A stretch of DNA of 64,000 nt from Calonectria ilicicola. Taxonomy: Eukaryota; Ascomycota; Sordariomycetes; Hypocreales; Nectriaceae. The stretch spans positions 1,364,001-1,428,000 of the forward strand of contig CP085827.1 of the NCBI GenBank assembly GCA_020809705.1. Reading direction: 5' to 3'. The notes under the pieces were generated by a model. That model saw only the letters and a program-made list of their open reading frames with translations, made no database searches and was not told the origin of the DNA. The translations under genes and the position numbers were made by a program. Positions 1 to 12,616 of the stretch are shown piece by piece (positions within the stretch are counted from its first letter, which is position 1; each line of letters begins with the position of its first letter).

Positions 1-1610
1 TTGGCAGAGTCAACGATAGGCCAGATAGCTTCGAGAATTTCATCATTCGATTTACCAGCCCAAATAGATGAAGGGACGACGAGAATGCCCAAATATGGTC
101 GACCAGCACCGAAAACCACTGCTTCGGCAATATTCTTGTTGGATCGAATTGTGCCCTCCATAGCGAGAGGGTTGAACTTTTCGCCGTTGACCAAGACGAT
201 GGTGTCGTCGATTCGGCAGATGTACTTCCATGCTCGAGGGATGGTTGGGTGAGGCTCAAAAAGATCCTTTGTTGTATAAGAGTTGTCGGGCTGGTTGGAC
301 TGAACCTTGGATGGCCATCCGTCTGTGACACAGCACTCGTACAAGTTTGTTCCTCTTGGGATCCACTTGAGGTATGGCGATAATTTATCGTGCTCTCGGA
401 CGTAATTCCAAGCCTTGTCACCATCGGCTCGGAAGGAGGTCATGAGTTGACCAACTTCAGTGCTGTTTTGAAGTCAGCGTGAAACCTCCTAGAGAAGAAG
501 GAAGGGAAGAAACTTACGCGCCGTAGTGTCCAACCAGGTTAACGCCATTATCAACGAGGAGGTTGCCAAGATCATCTGGACAGGCAGATCCTCCGTACAT
601 GACAACGCGAAGGTCTCGCAGGAGAGAGATACCCTGCTCTGTCTCAGCGAGCAACTTGAGTGCATATGGTACTCCGTAAAAAATCTCAAACTTGTGCTCT
701 TTCATAATCTTGAGCAGATGCTCCTGAGTAAGAGGCAAGTCGGCATTATACATGTAAATCGGCTTCTTGGACCAAATGGCACGGAACAGGTTGCAAATGC
801 CATGGTTGTGGAAGAGAGGCAGGGTGATGAATGCCTTCATTTCCATACTCGAGGAGTAATTGGCCAAGCAGGACTTGTGAGGCTGGTAAATAGGTTTGGG
901 GAGACCCGTTGAGCCTGGATTGTTAGCCGATGCAATCTCGCTTCGGGATTGATGTACTTACCACTTGAGTGGATAATAAAGGCAATATTTCGGGCTTCAA
1001 TTTCGCCATCAAGTGCGGCGTCCAATTGGGTATCGCCATGGGCCTCAATGGGGAACTCAAATGTGCTTCGTCCGGCGATTTCAAGCAGCTCAATGCTAGG
1101 AATGGCCTTTTGCACCTCTGAAGAGATTTCAAAGTGTCTGGCTTCAGCAACAATTGCCGTGGCGCCAGTGGTATTAATGAGAGACTCAATGGCCAATTGA
1201 GGTATTCTAGTTGAGAGTAACAACACCGTGTGACCAAGCTTGCTTAACGCGAGCATGGTGATCATGTATTCTAGATTCGAAGGGCCAAGCATGGCCACAA
1301 CCCTCGGCTTCTCAGCCGAGGATGCTCGCACTGGTAGCTTTGCCTCATATTTCTTGGCAACTCTCCATGCAAAGACATCCAATTGCTGAATGGTGTAATT
1401 GACGAAATTGGAGCCAGAGGATGGGTAAGAAACTGCATGGGTGTGAGGGTGGTGCAAGGCACGACTGCGGATTAGCCCGTCCACTGTGACGAGGGACGAG
1501 TCATCGTCAGCCGCAACTGCAACAGTGGGGGCAGGCTGCACCTCGCCAAGACTGTCCGCATCATTGGGCAGACTCTCCAATGGGCTAGGAATATAGACAG
1601 AGGCCGGCAT
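1..1610 (-). CDS. NRPS-like adenylate-forming enzyme, 5' part (partial)
   Basis: The N-terminal adenylation (AMP-binding) domain of an ANL-superfamily enzyme activates a carboxylic acid with ATP. The ATG is at 1610 and the gene runs off the left edge. Introns at 915-961 and 463-517 both keep the frame. The first join creates the phosphate-binding loop SSGSTGLPK. The second creates GHYGATE, the A5 core. Further on, CRIDDTIVLVNGEKFNP matches the A7/A8 hinge region. The region around LGPSNLEYMITMLALSKLGH resembles fungal aminoadipate-reductase-like proteins built as adenylation, carrier and reductase domains. The downstream domains lie outside the window, so reductase, thioesterase or plain acyl-CoA ligase cannot be told apart. 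It is divergent from the MFS permease at 2363. Confidence 0.85.
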
Positions 1611-2362
1611 TTTTAAGAAAAGAGAAGACAGATGTCATTGGATCTGGTCCAAGCATCAAGGACGATGCGATGGCGACATTATGTACACTCGAGAAGAAGG
1701 CTGTGATGACGGTCTGTGTACGGACTTCCATCCGCTTACAGAATGGAGTAGAGCGGACTCGGCGTGCTTCAGATCTCGGACTTGGAGAAGTGCTCTGCGT
1801 TGCGGGTTTGGCGGATAAATCTCCGCTCAAGTGATGAATCAGCTTCGCGTCTGCACAGATACCGGTTGGCGGCGCGATTGTTGCCACTAGCGTCGTATTG
1901 CGCGGAGATATCCGGATGCTCGTCGAAGACACACATCCAGTTCACTGGTGGAGAAGACGGCCAGGTTCAAGGTACAGTGCCCTCATGACCAAAACCCCAG
2001 CCCGTATAGTCCCAAATCCGTCAGCCGGATCAAAATCCGCCCACCGACTATTGCTTCGTTTACTTCCCCATAATCTAAGAATGCGGGGTATGGGGTAATT
2101 ACAGCCACCCACGAACCGAGCCGCGTGCGATCAGTGTTCGGCAATTGGCCGAGGATGGTTTAGAGCAACGCGGATGAGATAGGGTTGTTTTTTGGATAGG
2201 CCGCGCTGTCTACAGGGGACACGGACTATATTACGACTAAGGGCCGCCAACCGACTCAAGGATGAAGGACTCCATCTCCTCCCCTTTTGCTCCAACACTC
2301 CCAATCCCACCACAGATCCAGATTCCAGATTCAGATCTAGGTCCAGATCAGCAACAGACACA
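1611..2362. promoter_or_regulatory. divergent intergenic region, NRPS-like / MFS permease
   Basis: This 0.75 kb stretch separates two divergently transcribed genes and must hold both promoters. A CT-rich stretch at about 2270-2300 lies just upstream of the permease start, as is common in fungal leaders. No convincing ORF or RNA gene was seen. Confidence 0.4.
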
Positions 2363-3997
2363 ATGGCGGGGAGCCCGCTTGAGAAACCAGAGATTGTCAT
2401 GATCGATGACAAAGACCTCCAGCGGGATGGCGATGACACGGAAAAGGGCGTTCGCGTCGAAGTGATTGATGACATACGCGTCTTGGGTTTGAGTGTGGAA
2501 GACGCAGAATTTTACAGAAGCGTAACGCCTGAGCAGCGAAAGAAGATTATTCACAAGGTGCGCGAAAATGTGCAATTGGAGAAACCCCGAAGCTAATTTA
2601 GACAATAGGTCGATGTTCGCCTTGTTCCAATGCTTGCGATTCTCTACCTGATCTCACACTTGGATCGCGCAAACATTGGCAATGCCAAAATCGAGGGTCT
2701 TGCGGATGACTTGAATCTCCATGGCTCTCAGTGGAACATTGTTCTGAGTTTGTTCTTTGTGCCCTACATTCTTCTCGAAGTTCCCAGTAATATTCTCCTG
2801 AAAAAGTTTACGCGCCCATCCGTCTATCTTGGCACGCTTGTAACCATCTGGGGAATCGTTATGACCATGCACGGAGTTGTCAAGAACTTTGCCGGTCTCT
2901 TGGTTGTGCGCCTGATTCTGGGTGTCTTCGAGTCTGGATTTTACCCCGGTGCTGTGTATCTCTGCACCTTTTGGTACATGCCCAAGGATCTCGCTACTCG
3001 CATTGCCTACTTTTACTGCACTAGCGCTCTCTCAGGCGCCTTTTCTGGTCTGTTGGCTGCTGGAATCGCTCAGATGGATGGAGTCGGAGGCTACGAGGGA
3101 TGGCGCTGGATCTTCATTTTGGAAGGCATTGCCACCGTCATCCTCGGTGTGTGCTGCTTCTTCTTCCTCATTGATTCTCCAGCCCTGTCAGGGAGGTGGC
3201 TCACAACTGATGAGATTCGATTCCTTGAGCTCCAAAGCTTCATCAAGCAGGGAGGTCGCTTTGCTGAAGAGTCCAAGGATAAGAAGTTTGACTGGAACGA
3301 CTTGCGCATGGTTCTCAAGAACTGGCGCCTGTACATGCAGGCCTACATCTTGCTGTGCATTTCTGCATGCTCGTACGGTACAAAATTCACGCTGCCTTCC
3401 ATTACCAAGGCCATGGGTTTCACCAATGTCAATGCCCAGCTCATGACGGTCCCTGCATACGTTGCTGGTGGTATTTCTACCGTCGTCTTTGCTCGTCTAT
3501 CTGATCACTTCAATTGGCGAATGCCGTTTGTTGCGATTCCATTGCTCCTCATCGCAATCGGATACTCAATTGTTATGGGCCTCGGGGGTGACCTCTCTGG
3601 AAGCAACATTGGCCCCGGTTATTTCGGAATCATTTTGACGACCATGGGTATTTACCCCGTTCAACCTGCAGGTAGCAGTTGGGCCGCCAACAACTTGGCG
3701 CCGTCGAGCAGACGCGCAATCGGTGTCGCCTTCAACATTTGCGTGGGAAACATTGGTGGAATCATTGGTAGCTACATGTACTTGGACAAGGAGGCCCCCC
3801 ACTACCACACAGGGTTTGGCCTGTCGCTAGCATTTGGCGCCTCTGGCATGATTGTTGCTCTGCTGCTAGAGTTGAGCTACAAGGTGGGCAATGCCAACAA
3901 GGCAAAGATTTCCGAGGATGAGATTCGGTCTCAGTACAGCGAGGAGGAGTTGCTCAAGCTGGGTGACAAGAGCCCGCTGTTCAGGTACATTCTGTAA
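2363..3997 (+). CDS. MFS permease, anion:cation symporter (Dal5/allantoate-like) family
   Basis: A plasma-membrane transporter of about 527 residues with 12 predicted helices. One intron (2558-2608) joins IIHK to VDVRLVPMLAILYLI in frame, restoring the first transmembrane segment. The sequence SHLDRANIGNAK after that helix is the signature of the ACS family, which imports allantoate, nicotinate, pantothenate and other small organic anions. A hydrophilic 65-residue N-terminus and a charged C-terminal tail (KISEDEIRSQYSEEEL) are cytosolic. Substrate cannot be read from sequence. The next gene on the same strand is a Zn2Cys6 regulator, and an aldo-keto reductase and FAD oxidoreductase follow, so uptake of a small carboxylate or N-compound for catabolism is possible. 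Confidence 0.9.
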
Positions 3998-4459
3998 AAC
4001 TGTAAAAAGTGAAAAAAAAAAAAAAAGGATCGGATTGTATCACATAGGACCTAGCTGGTTTAGGTGGTTAATATCTTCTGTTGCAGATGAAGAATAAAAA
4101 TGCAATACAATGTTAGCGTCATCTACCAACACCTAAACACATTCAATTGACTGCCTTGTGCACAATCTGATCTACTTGGACACGCTCTCTCTAGCCCACG
4201 GCATCTTCTTCCCCAGTCAAGTGACCCCCTTCAAATTTTCGCCCCCCTGCTCGCTCGCTCGTGGTGGGTCAACCGTCACGACTCGTGTTGCCGGTGCGTG
4301 CGGGGGAATCAGCTAGATCGTTTCCCCGGACGCATGGCAGTGGGCTCGAGCTCGCTATATAGAGTCTTCTCCGCCACTGTTTTCCTTGGCCTACTTTTCC
4401 GCCACTTTATCCGTCAGCCCTCACTTTGCTTTGCACAGCAAACCCACATCGATGCCCCA
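3998..4459. promoter_or_regulatory. permease 3' UTR and regulator promoter
   Basis: It holds a 15-base A run (4012-4026), an AATAAA-like signal at 4093-4098 for the upstream permease, and a TATATAGAG box at 4356-4364 about 100 bases before the regulator ATG at 4460. The box argues against starting the regulator at the earlier in-frame ATG-less or upstream codons near 4298. Confidence 0.5.
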
Positions 4460-6862
4460 ATGAACGGCCATTCGTACCCAGTACCTCCTGCTTTGGCTCA
4501 GGATGGGGACCATGTTGCTCCAGATGAAACCACTGAGCCTGTCTTGGTCATTTCTCCAGCGACCGTCTCGTCTGGCCCCTACTACCCTGCGCGAAAACGC
4601 AGCACGGCCTCGTCTGACCACTCCCCCAGAGGCGAGGAGGCTCGCAGTAGCCGCAAACTTCGCAAAGTGAGCAGAGCATGCGACTTTTGCAAGTCTAGAA
4701 AAGCCAAGTGTAGCGGCGATCAGCCTTGCGCCAAGTGCGTCGCCAAGGGTCGAGTGTGCCTTTATGATGCCAAGTACACTCGCGGTCGACCACCAACACC
4801 ACCGCAATCGGATGCCCACTCGCGCCACTCATTTGGCCCGGGAGGCCCGGCCAATGAACATAATATAACCTTTAGAATGCTGTCTGATGCTAGTGCTCCT
4901 CGGACAGAACTGCCTGACGACATGGAATTGTCTCGCCAATACCCTCGCTCACACGAGAGCACAGCACCATCACGAGCATCCCCAGAGCTAGGCATGGCCG
5001 AGATCCAAGGCCAAGTATTAGATCCTACATCAGGATTGACATTTCTGCATCGAGCATGGAAGCGACTATCCGCGCACAACAATAACAGCACGACTGACGC
5101 CGCAAAATCATTAGCCGAGACTCAATCCTTCACCATCGCTGGCGATAAACCCCTCCCAGAAATTGACGCGGATGCCCCGATCCCGTTACCTAATCCAACA
5201 GAGACGAGAAAGCTATTTACTCTCTATTTTGAGGTGTGCATCGCGACATATCGCATTTTGCATCGCCCAACGGTCGAAACCTGGTTAAGCGTAATGGAAA
5301 AGAATGTTCAAGAAAAACGTCCAATTTGGCAGGACATTGGCCGCAGCAAGGCCGCAATCGTTCTGGCAATTCTTGGGGTGGCTGGCTTGCATCATGAAAA
5401 GTCGAAGGGTTTTGTATCTACAGACGACGAGGATCGCGCACTCCGCGCAAGTGACGAACTTTTTTGTATCTCCACGCGTCTCGCTGGCGAAGAGACTGGG
5501 TACCCAAAGCTGGATGCTGCGCAAGCTCGACTGGTGCATGTCATGTATCTTTTGACTACGTCGCGTTTTAACCGTGGTTGGTTCGTCTTTGGAACTGCAT
5601 TACAGATAATATCGGCGCTTGGGTTGCACCGACGTGCCAATTCAATGCGCCGTCGAGTCTCCCATACGGACTACATCCATACTCAGTGCTCTATCCGTAC
5701 ATTTTGGACAGCCTATCTACTCGATAATTACTTGGGTGTTGTATTTGGACGCCCAAGACACTTTCACGACGAAGACATTGACCAAGATTTTCCTGACCGC
5801 GTCAATGATGATGACATGACAGCATTGGGCCCTGGTGAAATTCCAGAAAGCTCAGAAGACTGTCACATTGATGCGCTAGTATTTCACGCGAGGTACGCTT
5901 CTCCATATCCGACGTGGGAAAAGATATCCTGGAATCCGGCTAATATCGAAACTTAGGATTGCACAAATTATTGGCTGCATTTCAAGAGAGGTTTATACAC
6001 TTCGGGACATTACCGACCAAGAACGCGTGGCCGCCGCTCACAAGCTAAACCAGCGGATCCAGGATTGGCATGCGACGTTACCATTGCACCTAGGGTCTAT
6101 TCGACCATCCATGCTCATCACACGTTATAGGAGACAGGCCACGGTCTTGAAGCTAGCGCATTTGTATGCAATAATTCACGCCAATCGTTTGTTTCTCCTA
6201 GGAAACTCAACGACAACCGGCGAAGCACAGGTTGCGGAGTGCATGGGGGCGGCAAAGGCTGTTCTCGAAACTGTGGATTACATGGCCCAAGAAGGACCCA
6301 TATTTCACGCATTTTGGTGGACACATTATGTTACCTTTTGCGCTCTGATCGTCACCTACGTCTGGGAGATACAGCAGCGCCGAACAGGTCGACCGATTGG
6401 GAAGGAGAATAGAGCCAAGCTGATCGAATTGGCTGAAAGATGCCAGGGCCATCTAGGTCGTGCTACGGCTTCTAATTCGCCGAGTCGTAGGTATGCCGTC
6501 ATCCTTGAGGAATTTCGAACTGCAGCGAAAAATCAGCCACCAGCAAATGCAAATCAGGATGCAGATTCCTTAACTGTGCCACAAGTCGCAGCCCAATCAA
6601 ACGGGATGGAGAATACTACAACTTTAGATGCAAATAATACAATCTCAAGCGAGGTCGGCCAAGGATACGGAAGTACCGATACAACCTTGGCATATGACCC
6701 CCGTCTTCTTGATGAATGGCAAACCACGGATTGGCTGGATCTTGATTCTTCGGTAAGCCAGACTCACAGCATGATTCAGCACAACTTGATCTAACTTATT
6801 CTTAGGCATTTTGGCCCCATGTAGAAATAGATGAGACAATGATGTGGCCAGCGATCACTTAG
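4460..6862 (+). CDS. Zn2Cys6 transcription factor with fungal-specific middle domain
   Basis: A nuclear binuclear-zinc-cluster regulator of about 761 residues. The DNA-binding cluster reads CDFCKSRKAKC, then CAKC and a final Cys, spaced C-X2-C-X6-C-X5-C-X2-C-X6-C near residue 75-100, after a basic stretch. A long fungal_trans-type helical domain follows (for example FWTAYLLDNYLGVVFGRPRH). Introns are 5893-5956, which joins HAR to IAQIIG, and 6753-6805, with branch point CTAAC. Without the second splice the ORF stops at 6794. With it the protein gains a short acidic, aromatic tail (AFWPHVEIDETMMWP). I start at 4460 because a TATA box lies about 100 bases upstream. It probably controls the adjacent permease and/or reductase (inference). 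Confidence 0.88.
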
Positions 6863-6942
6863 TTAATGTCTTAATGAGAGTAGAATACCAATGTAAAACC
6901 CAGTCTATTTCGTGAAATTCTTTTGTTTATCCCAGAGATTAT

Positions 6943-7970
6943 CTATACACCAAACTTTTGCAAGTTCTCAGGGCCCGTCTCACGTGCCACTCGCTTGACC
7001 TCCTCCTCACCAAGCTCCTGAAAGATATCGTAGCCCCACCGGGTCTGCCAGTTGTATCGCTTGTTTCGCTCTAGGGCGTTAAGCTTCTCAAAGGCAGCTT
7101 GGGGAAGCTCCTTGACCCTGACATTAGACTCAATGCGGCTAGGTGTCACGCTCTTGGGGAGCACCACGCTACCACGCTGCACACCCCACGAATAAAGAAC
7201 CTGGCCAATGTCCAAATCGAGCTCCTTGCCAAGCTCTGCAACCAGGGGGTCATCGACTGTGCGGGCTTCTCCAGTCTGGTTGTTGCCAAGAGGGGAGTAG
7301 GCCTCCACTTGGATGCCCTTGCTCTTGCAGTACTCGAAAAGCTCGGGCTGCTGCAGGTACGGGTGGGCTTCGATCTGGTTCACTGCGGGGACAACGGTGG
7401 TCTTGCTGAGGAGATCGTCCAGTCGGTTCTTGGTGAAGTTGGAGACACCAATGGCACGAACCTTGCCGGTTTGGAGAAGCTTCTCCATCGCGGCGTATGT
7501 CACTGAGGGGTCAATATCCGCAAGCTCAAAGACACCCTCCTTGTCAATTGGGAACCAATTGTCTCCAGACTTGAAGGCGCTATCACTGCATTAGCGCTTC
7601 CCACCATGTTGTCATACATCAAAATCAGGACTCACACTGGCCAATGCATAAGGAAGAGATCTAGATAATCGACACCAAGATCCTTTAGCGTCTTATCCAG
7701 ACCCTTTTCAACATCTTCAGGTGCATGCTTGGTGTTCCAAAGCTTTCCAGTGATGAAAATCTCAGAACGTGATACACCACTCTTACGGATACCCTCGCCA
7801 ACCTCGGCCTCGTTTCTGTAAATGGCAGCACAATCAACGTGCTTATATCCACTGCGAAGTGCAATCTCGACAGCCTTCTCAACTTGACCAGGAGGGGCCT
7901 GCCAAGTTCCAAAACCAACGGCTGGGATTTTGGCCCCAGTGTTCAAGGTGAAATGAGTCTCGAGAGGCAT
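6943..7970 (-). CDS. aldo-keto reductase (AKR)
   Basis: A cytosolic NAD(P)H-dependent carbonyl reductase of 325 residues, the normal AKR length. The catalytic tetrad is visible: Asp46 (HVDCAA), Tyr51 (AIYRNE), Lys76 (ITGKLWN) and His109 (LMHWP). The cofactor-binding end reads [13 protein letters not shown], the family's K-S-x-x-x-x-R-I motif. One 50-nt intron (7586-7635) joins HWPV to DSAFKSG. The start ATG at 7970 gives a typical beginning ahead of [13 protein letters not shown]. It is convergent with the Zn2Cys6 regulator gene (about 80 bases apart). The substrate is unknown; glycerol-, xylose- and methylglyoxal-type reductases share this pattern. Confidence 0.92.
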
Positions 7971-9300
7971 GATGGAGAAGTATTTTAGAAAGAGAGATTA
8001 TAAGGAATGAATCGTGAATTATGATGAGATGATTCATCCAAAATACAAATATGAAATGAAACTTATATGTTTGTGATCTTGTTCACGATGTTGTTTGTCC
8101 TTGTTACGGAGCTCCGGATTTGACGGACTACATGGATAGGCGGAGTGCTGGCCGGGTCGGGTTTAAATCCGCCAAATCCGCCACGCACAGGTCCGCTGTG
8201 ACAATCCGCCTTCGGGTTTTTACGACGTTGAACGGGGTAGCGGTTGAAACGGCGTGTTGGGGTACTTGGGGTATTGTAATTTATAAAATTTACTATGCAA
8301 TTTGATTTCGTTTGACATGTTTTCGAAAAAAAAGATCGCAAGAATGTGGCAGGTTGCTAGACGAAAAGGTTGCACTGACGACCTTAACTTCCAATCACAA
8401 CCAAGTATTGTTCCCCAGAAAAACAGGTGCGTGGGCTAATCTTGGCAACCCTCAGATGAAGGACAGCTCCAAACATTTATAAAGAAAGTGTAGAATCTAC
8501 TTGGTTTATAAAAAAGGAAAACGACCGCCAACTACCCTATGGTTCAATCTTGGGTACCTTTCAGTACAGGAGAGGGACCTGGCCTTTTTTTTCTCTTCTC
8601 CAAAAACTTAAATAAATTAACCATTCTCAAGGCAAGAGAAACTCTAGGGAATTCTGCAATCGACGCCATTGAATCTAGTCTAGACAAGATTAAGGCGAGG
8701 CTATCGCTGATCTCGGTGCCTTTTTAGTGGACGTCACCATGGTCTTACCACCAATAGCTCTTCAGCCTCACTGTCAGGGGAGCCTAAAGTGGCGGGGCTG
8801 TCCCCCTGAAGATGAATTGGCTTTCGCCCCATAATTAGGGGCGCACCTCTCCGGCTGAACGGCATCGAAGGCACCGCTTTGGACTTTGGACGCGTATATA
8901 AAGACAGTGGGAAACCCAATAGCCGTTTTCCCAAGCCAGCCATCACAATTGCCTTTCTCTTATCTGTGCACTTTAACTGCCGTTTTGGATTGCCCTATCT
9001 ATCTTCATCACCTGATGGGCGCGTGATTGGGGAAAAAGCAACTTCACACTAGCCCTATTTAGCATGCCGTCCCGCGCCCAGCGTTACGTTACCCCGCAAC
9101 ACCCGCCACACAGGTCGGTCAAAGGCTGGCTTCACTCGTTGACCGTCTTTGGAACTTAGTTGTAGATATAAGTGAGACAGAAGACTCAGATGACGAGTAG
9201 CCATCTCTTGGTATTTAAGCGGCCAGATTGACTCATTTTAAACTCTTCACCGCATTGTCGTCTTTGAGATTGATGAGCCTATGCTCCCTTGACCTCCACA
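7971..9300. other. 1.3 kb intergenic region
   Basis: It contains the promoters of the reductase (minus) and the FAD oxidoreductase (plus). TATA-like sites are TATATAAA at 8895-8902 and TATTTAAG at 9212-9219; the second is about 80 bases from the 9301 start. Around 8110-8220 there are several copies of short words such as ATCCGCC and GTCCGC on both strands. No ORF with recognisable content was found. Confidence 0.4.
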
Positions 9301-10920
9301 ATGGCTAATCCCAGTACGTCCAACCTCTGCCATCCATACCCGCTAGTGAGATACAACAAGTCATTGACAGCCCTATACTAGGCTTCGTCCAAGATTTCAA
9401 AAAGTACATCACTTTACCTCCAGGCCTACCCAGCACGTACCCAACTACAGCTGTATGGCAAGAGCCACCACACCCAACCGTCTCTACAGCACAATCAGCG
9501 ACTTTGCCCGCCGAAACCGATGTCGTCATCATAGGATCCGGTGTCACTGGCACCTCGGTCGCCCACAGTTTGCTTAACAACTCATCATCAGCTGGCCTTC
9601 GCGTGACAATGCTTGAGGCACGGACCGCGGTGAGTGGTGCAACTGGCCGCAATGGAGGCCATTTGGTGTCTGACAGCGAGTCTCTCTTTTCTGTCCTGGC
9701 CAATACGATTGGCTTGGAAAGGGCCATTGAGACTGTCCATTTTAGCGACGCCAACTTGCGCCGTCTCAAGGAGCTTATTAGTCAACTCCCAGAACCCGAG
9801 CGTGAGGCGGTAGAGTTTCATTCCGTCAACGCCACAACTAGTTATGGAGATGATGAGTCCTTTCAAGACGCGATTGAGGGCATTAAAGAACTTCAGGCCG
9901 CTGTCCCCGAAAGTGATGTGACCTACAAAGTGACCCCCAAGGAGGAAGCGTATGAGGTTTGTGGACTCTATATTCTTGAATCTCATCGATAAGCTCACAA
10001 TTTCCTACTTGCAGAAGTTCCAGTATGGTGACACAGCAGGCGTCATTGAACAACATGGTGTGGGAGCACTGTGGCCTTATCGACTCATGACGGCAATTCT
10101 AGCTCAGCTACGAAACGACTTTAGCAGTCGATTCACGCTAGAGACAATGACGCCAGTTCTTTCAATCAAGCACAATGCCGACTCATCAGAAAATTTCCCG
10201 TACGCCATCAACACTTCTAGAGGCACCATTAGATCAAAGCAGGTTATTCACTGCACCAACGGTTATTCAGCTCGGCTGATTCCCAACTTGGTTGGAAAAC
10301 TATATCCATTGAGAGGTACCATGTCGACCCAGCAGCTGGGACCGTCTTTCCCGTTGGTTGGCGATAGAATATCGTGGGCCCATGTTTCAAAAGGGCATTA
10401 TGACAAAAAGACTGGTTATTTTAAGCTCGGGCTGTATTACGCTCAACAAAATGCTCGCACAGGAGTCATGTTTTTGGGTGGCGAGGCGCAGAAATTGAGT
10501 GGTCTGCTGACCAGCGATGATTCATTTGTTGCCCCGGATGCCCATGCAAGCCTCTGTGCATCGGCCCCACAAATTTGGAAGGACGCGAAACCAGCCAAAC
10601 CTCTCAAGGTCTGGTCTGGAATCATGGGCTTCACGGCCGATGGACTGCCTCTGGTGGGCCAGCTCACAGATCATTTGACGGGCAGATCGGGAACTGGCGA
10701 GTGGGTTGCAGCTGGATTTAACGGTCACGGGATGGATAAATGCTGGCTGAGTGGTGAAGCAGTGGCCAGGATGGCTTTGGGCGAGAGGGACATTCCTGGC
10801 TTTCCAAAAGCTTACCTACTAAGCCAAGATAGATTCGAATCTCTGAGTCCCGACATGGCGGCCGAAAGCTTCATGGAACAAATTGTTGGCGCAAGCAACG
10901 AACCTACAAGTAATCTGTAG
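9301..10920 (+). CDS. FAD-dependent oxidoreductase (DAO family)
   Basis: A flavoprotein of about 497 residues of the D-amino-acid oxidase / glycine-sarcosine oxidase fold, which oxidises amines or amino acids. The dinucleotide-binding motif VVIIGSGVTGTSVA sits near residue 55. It is followed by an acidic residue after the second strand (VTMLEAR) and by GATGRNGGH, typical of the family. The C-terminal FAD contact reads GFNGHGM. The ATG at 9301 starts a 13-nt exon. Intron 9314-9381 (GTACGT to CTAG) keeps frame, while an earlier acceptor at 9370 does not with this donor. Intron 9957-10014 is unambiguous. The substrate is unknown, and there is no signal peptide. Confidence 0.85.
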
Positions 10921-12616
10921 GCATGGAGACGATGAACAGGAATTTATGAGACTAAAATAAGAATGAGCTAGAATCTTGAATTAGAAATCTAGCTGGGTAC
11001 GAGATGTAGAGTGGTAGGTTTTAGGACCATAAAACGGATGACCTACCAAGTATCGCAGCTGAATCGGATTCCTTCCTGATTATATCCGCAATAGTAGACC
11101 CAATTCTATGTTTTATTTTGTGCACTCTGCTCTATCATATCACAGCCATTCACGTCTGCTGCAACTGAGTGGGAAAGATCGCGAGATCGATACTGTCGAA
11201 AGATGGCTGAGAATATTAATCCCGGATCAAGCATAGGGGCAAAACCCAATGTGCACTAGTGCAGGGCAATAAAAAAATTGTGTCCAAACTATTGCGCATA
11301 AGACTGGTGAAGAGGTCGCAAAAGTAGGGATTCTCATAGAATCACGTGTCGCTTGAATTTCGTATCATCCGAACCTCATCGTAGCTGACAGCACTGTTGT
11401 GGGTGTTAGACGCAGGTCTAGTCACACTGTGCTCGCTCAGACCTCAGTGGACTTACTGAGGCGTAAGCTAAGCTTGAAATAGGCGAGAACCGTGTTAGGT
11501 GGGCGGCTAGCTGCGTGAGTTTTTGGGTCTAGATCTGGACGCGGACAGTAGTGGCAACCATTGTCTCTCCTCTTCTCCATTCATATCATGTGGAGATGGA
11601 ATTAGTCCCAATTTTGGAAGGACTGAGACATGAGATCTTTGGAATGGGCTTGGTTTCAGCCAAGCCACAGCTGGTGGGATGAACATTGTTGTGTGGCATC
11701 CGGACGAATAAGCAGACCCAGCGCATCAATTGTACTAGTCGCAAGAATATGTGCAAATGCATAAAACTTCACTTCATACTCGTTTATAATGAGTTGCGAT
11801 GATGAAACGAGATCGGACCATTGACTAAAGTAATTGCTCGTGGTATATATCCACATTCTAGTCCGTCTCATCCTGGCATAGGAAGTTTCCCTCTCGGAAC
11901 AGGCCGATTATTATTAGCCCAGAGGCCCCCATTTCGATGCTTTAGTGCACACGGCCCGAGAATTAGCGCGCGGAAATGGCATGCCTATTTGTTGTAGTGC
12001 AAAACAGTGGCTATTGAACTATCGATTGAACGCTCCACTGACTCGAGACATCGTGGCTAGCTGAGCCCAAGGGGTGGATGACGAGCACCGAACAGGACAA
12101 CCGGAATAGCTCACCCGTTCAAAAATAGTGAGATATTACTTAGCCAGTATTTGGATCAGGCCCAAAATGGATGCATCGTGGTCAACTGAGCACAAGCTAC
12201 TGCACGAGTAAGCCCCATCACAATGAAATCAAGCCTTCAAAACCGAGAGCCCGTGGCTGGCTGAGAATTTTTGTCCAGCCAAAGGGAGCTTAGCAAGGTG
12301 ATGAGAAGAGATCCAAGACAAGACGAAAGAGACAAATTTTACAATCTACAGCTTCTTACGGTCAAAACTAACGATTTGTGGCTCGCTGAAAGATTTTGGG
12401 CCCCAACCTGATGTGGAAACCTCAGTCCGTTGTTCGGAGCTTCTCGTCCTGGGGTCGGGAACTAGGTGTAGGTGATAGACTTAAGTATAAGTATCTAGCA
12501 TCTAGTTGACTGGATAGTGGTGTTTTGTCTCATCAATTCATTGCAACATTCCTTGCAGACCACTGAATACCAACCTTACCAACCTTACCAACCGCCCTTC
12601 CGAATTTTGAATCATC
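10921..12616. other. 1.7 kb intergenic region
   Basis: No supported gene. Short ORFs here (for example 11656-11871 minus) lack family features. The lectin 5' leader contains a short direct repeat of ACCAACCTT at about 12571-12596. Confidence 0.4.

Noticed and set aside
526..912. 128-codon plus-strand ORF
   Set aside because: Lies opposite the adenylation domain exon, whose motifs are clear; no family content of its own.
4298..4459. Upstream extension of the first zinc-cluster regulator
   Set aside because: A TATA box at 4356-4364 lies inside it, and ATG 4460 gives a normal start.
7099..7594. Overlapping plus-strand ORFs
   Set aside because: Antisense shadows of the aldo-keto reductase with its complete catalytic tetrad.
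12517..12616. Longer N-terminus for the lectin
   Set aside because: Low-complexity QPYQPYQPP from a leader repeat; the spliced start at 12617 gives a clean propeller beginning.
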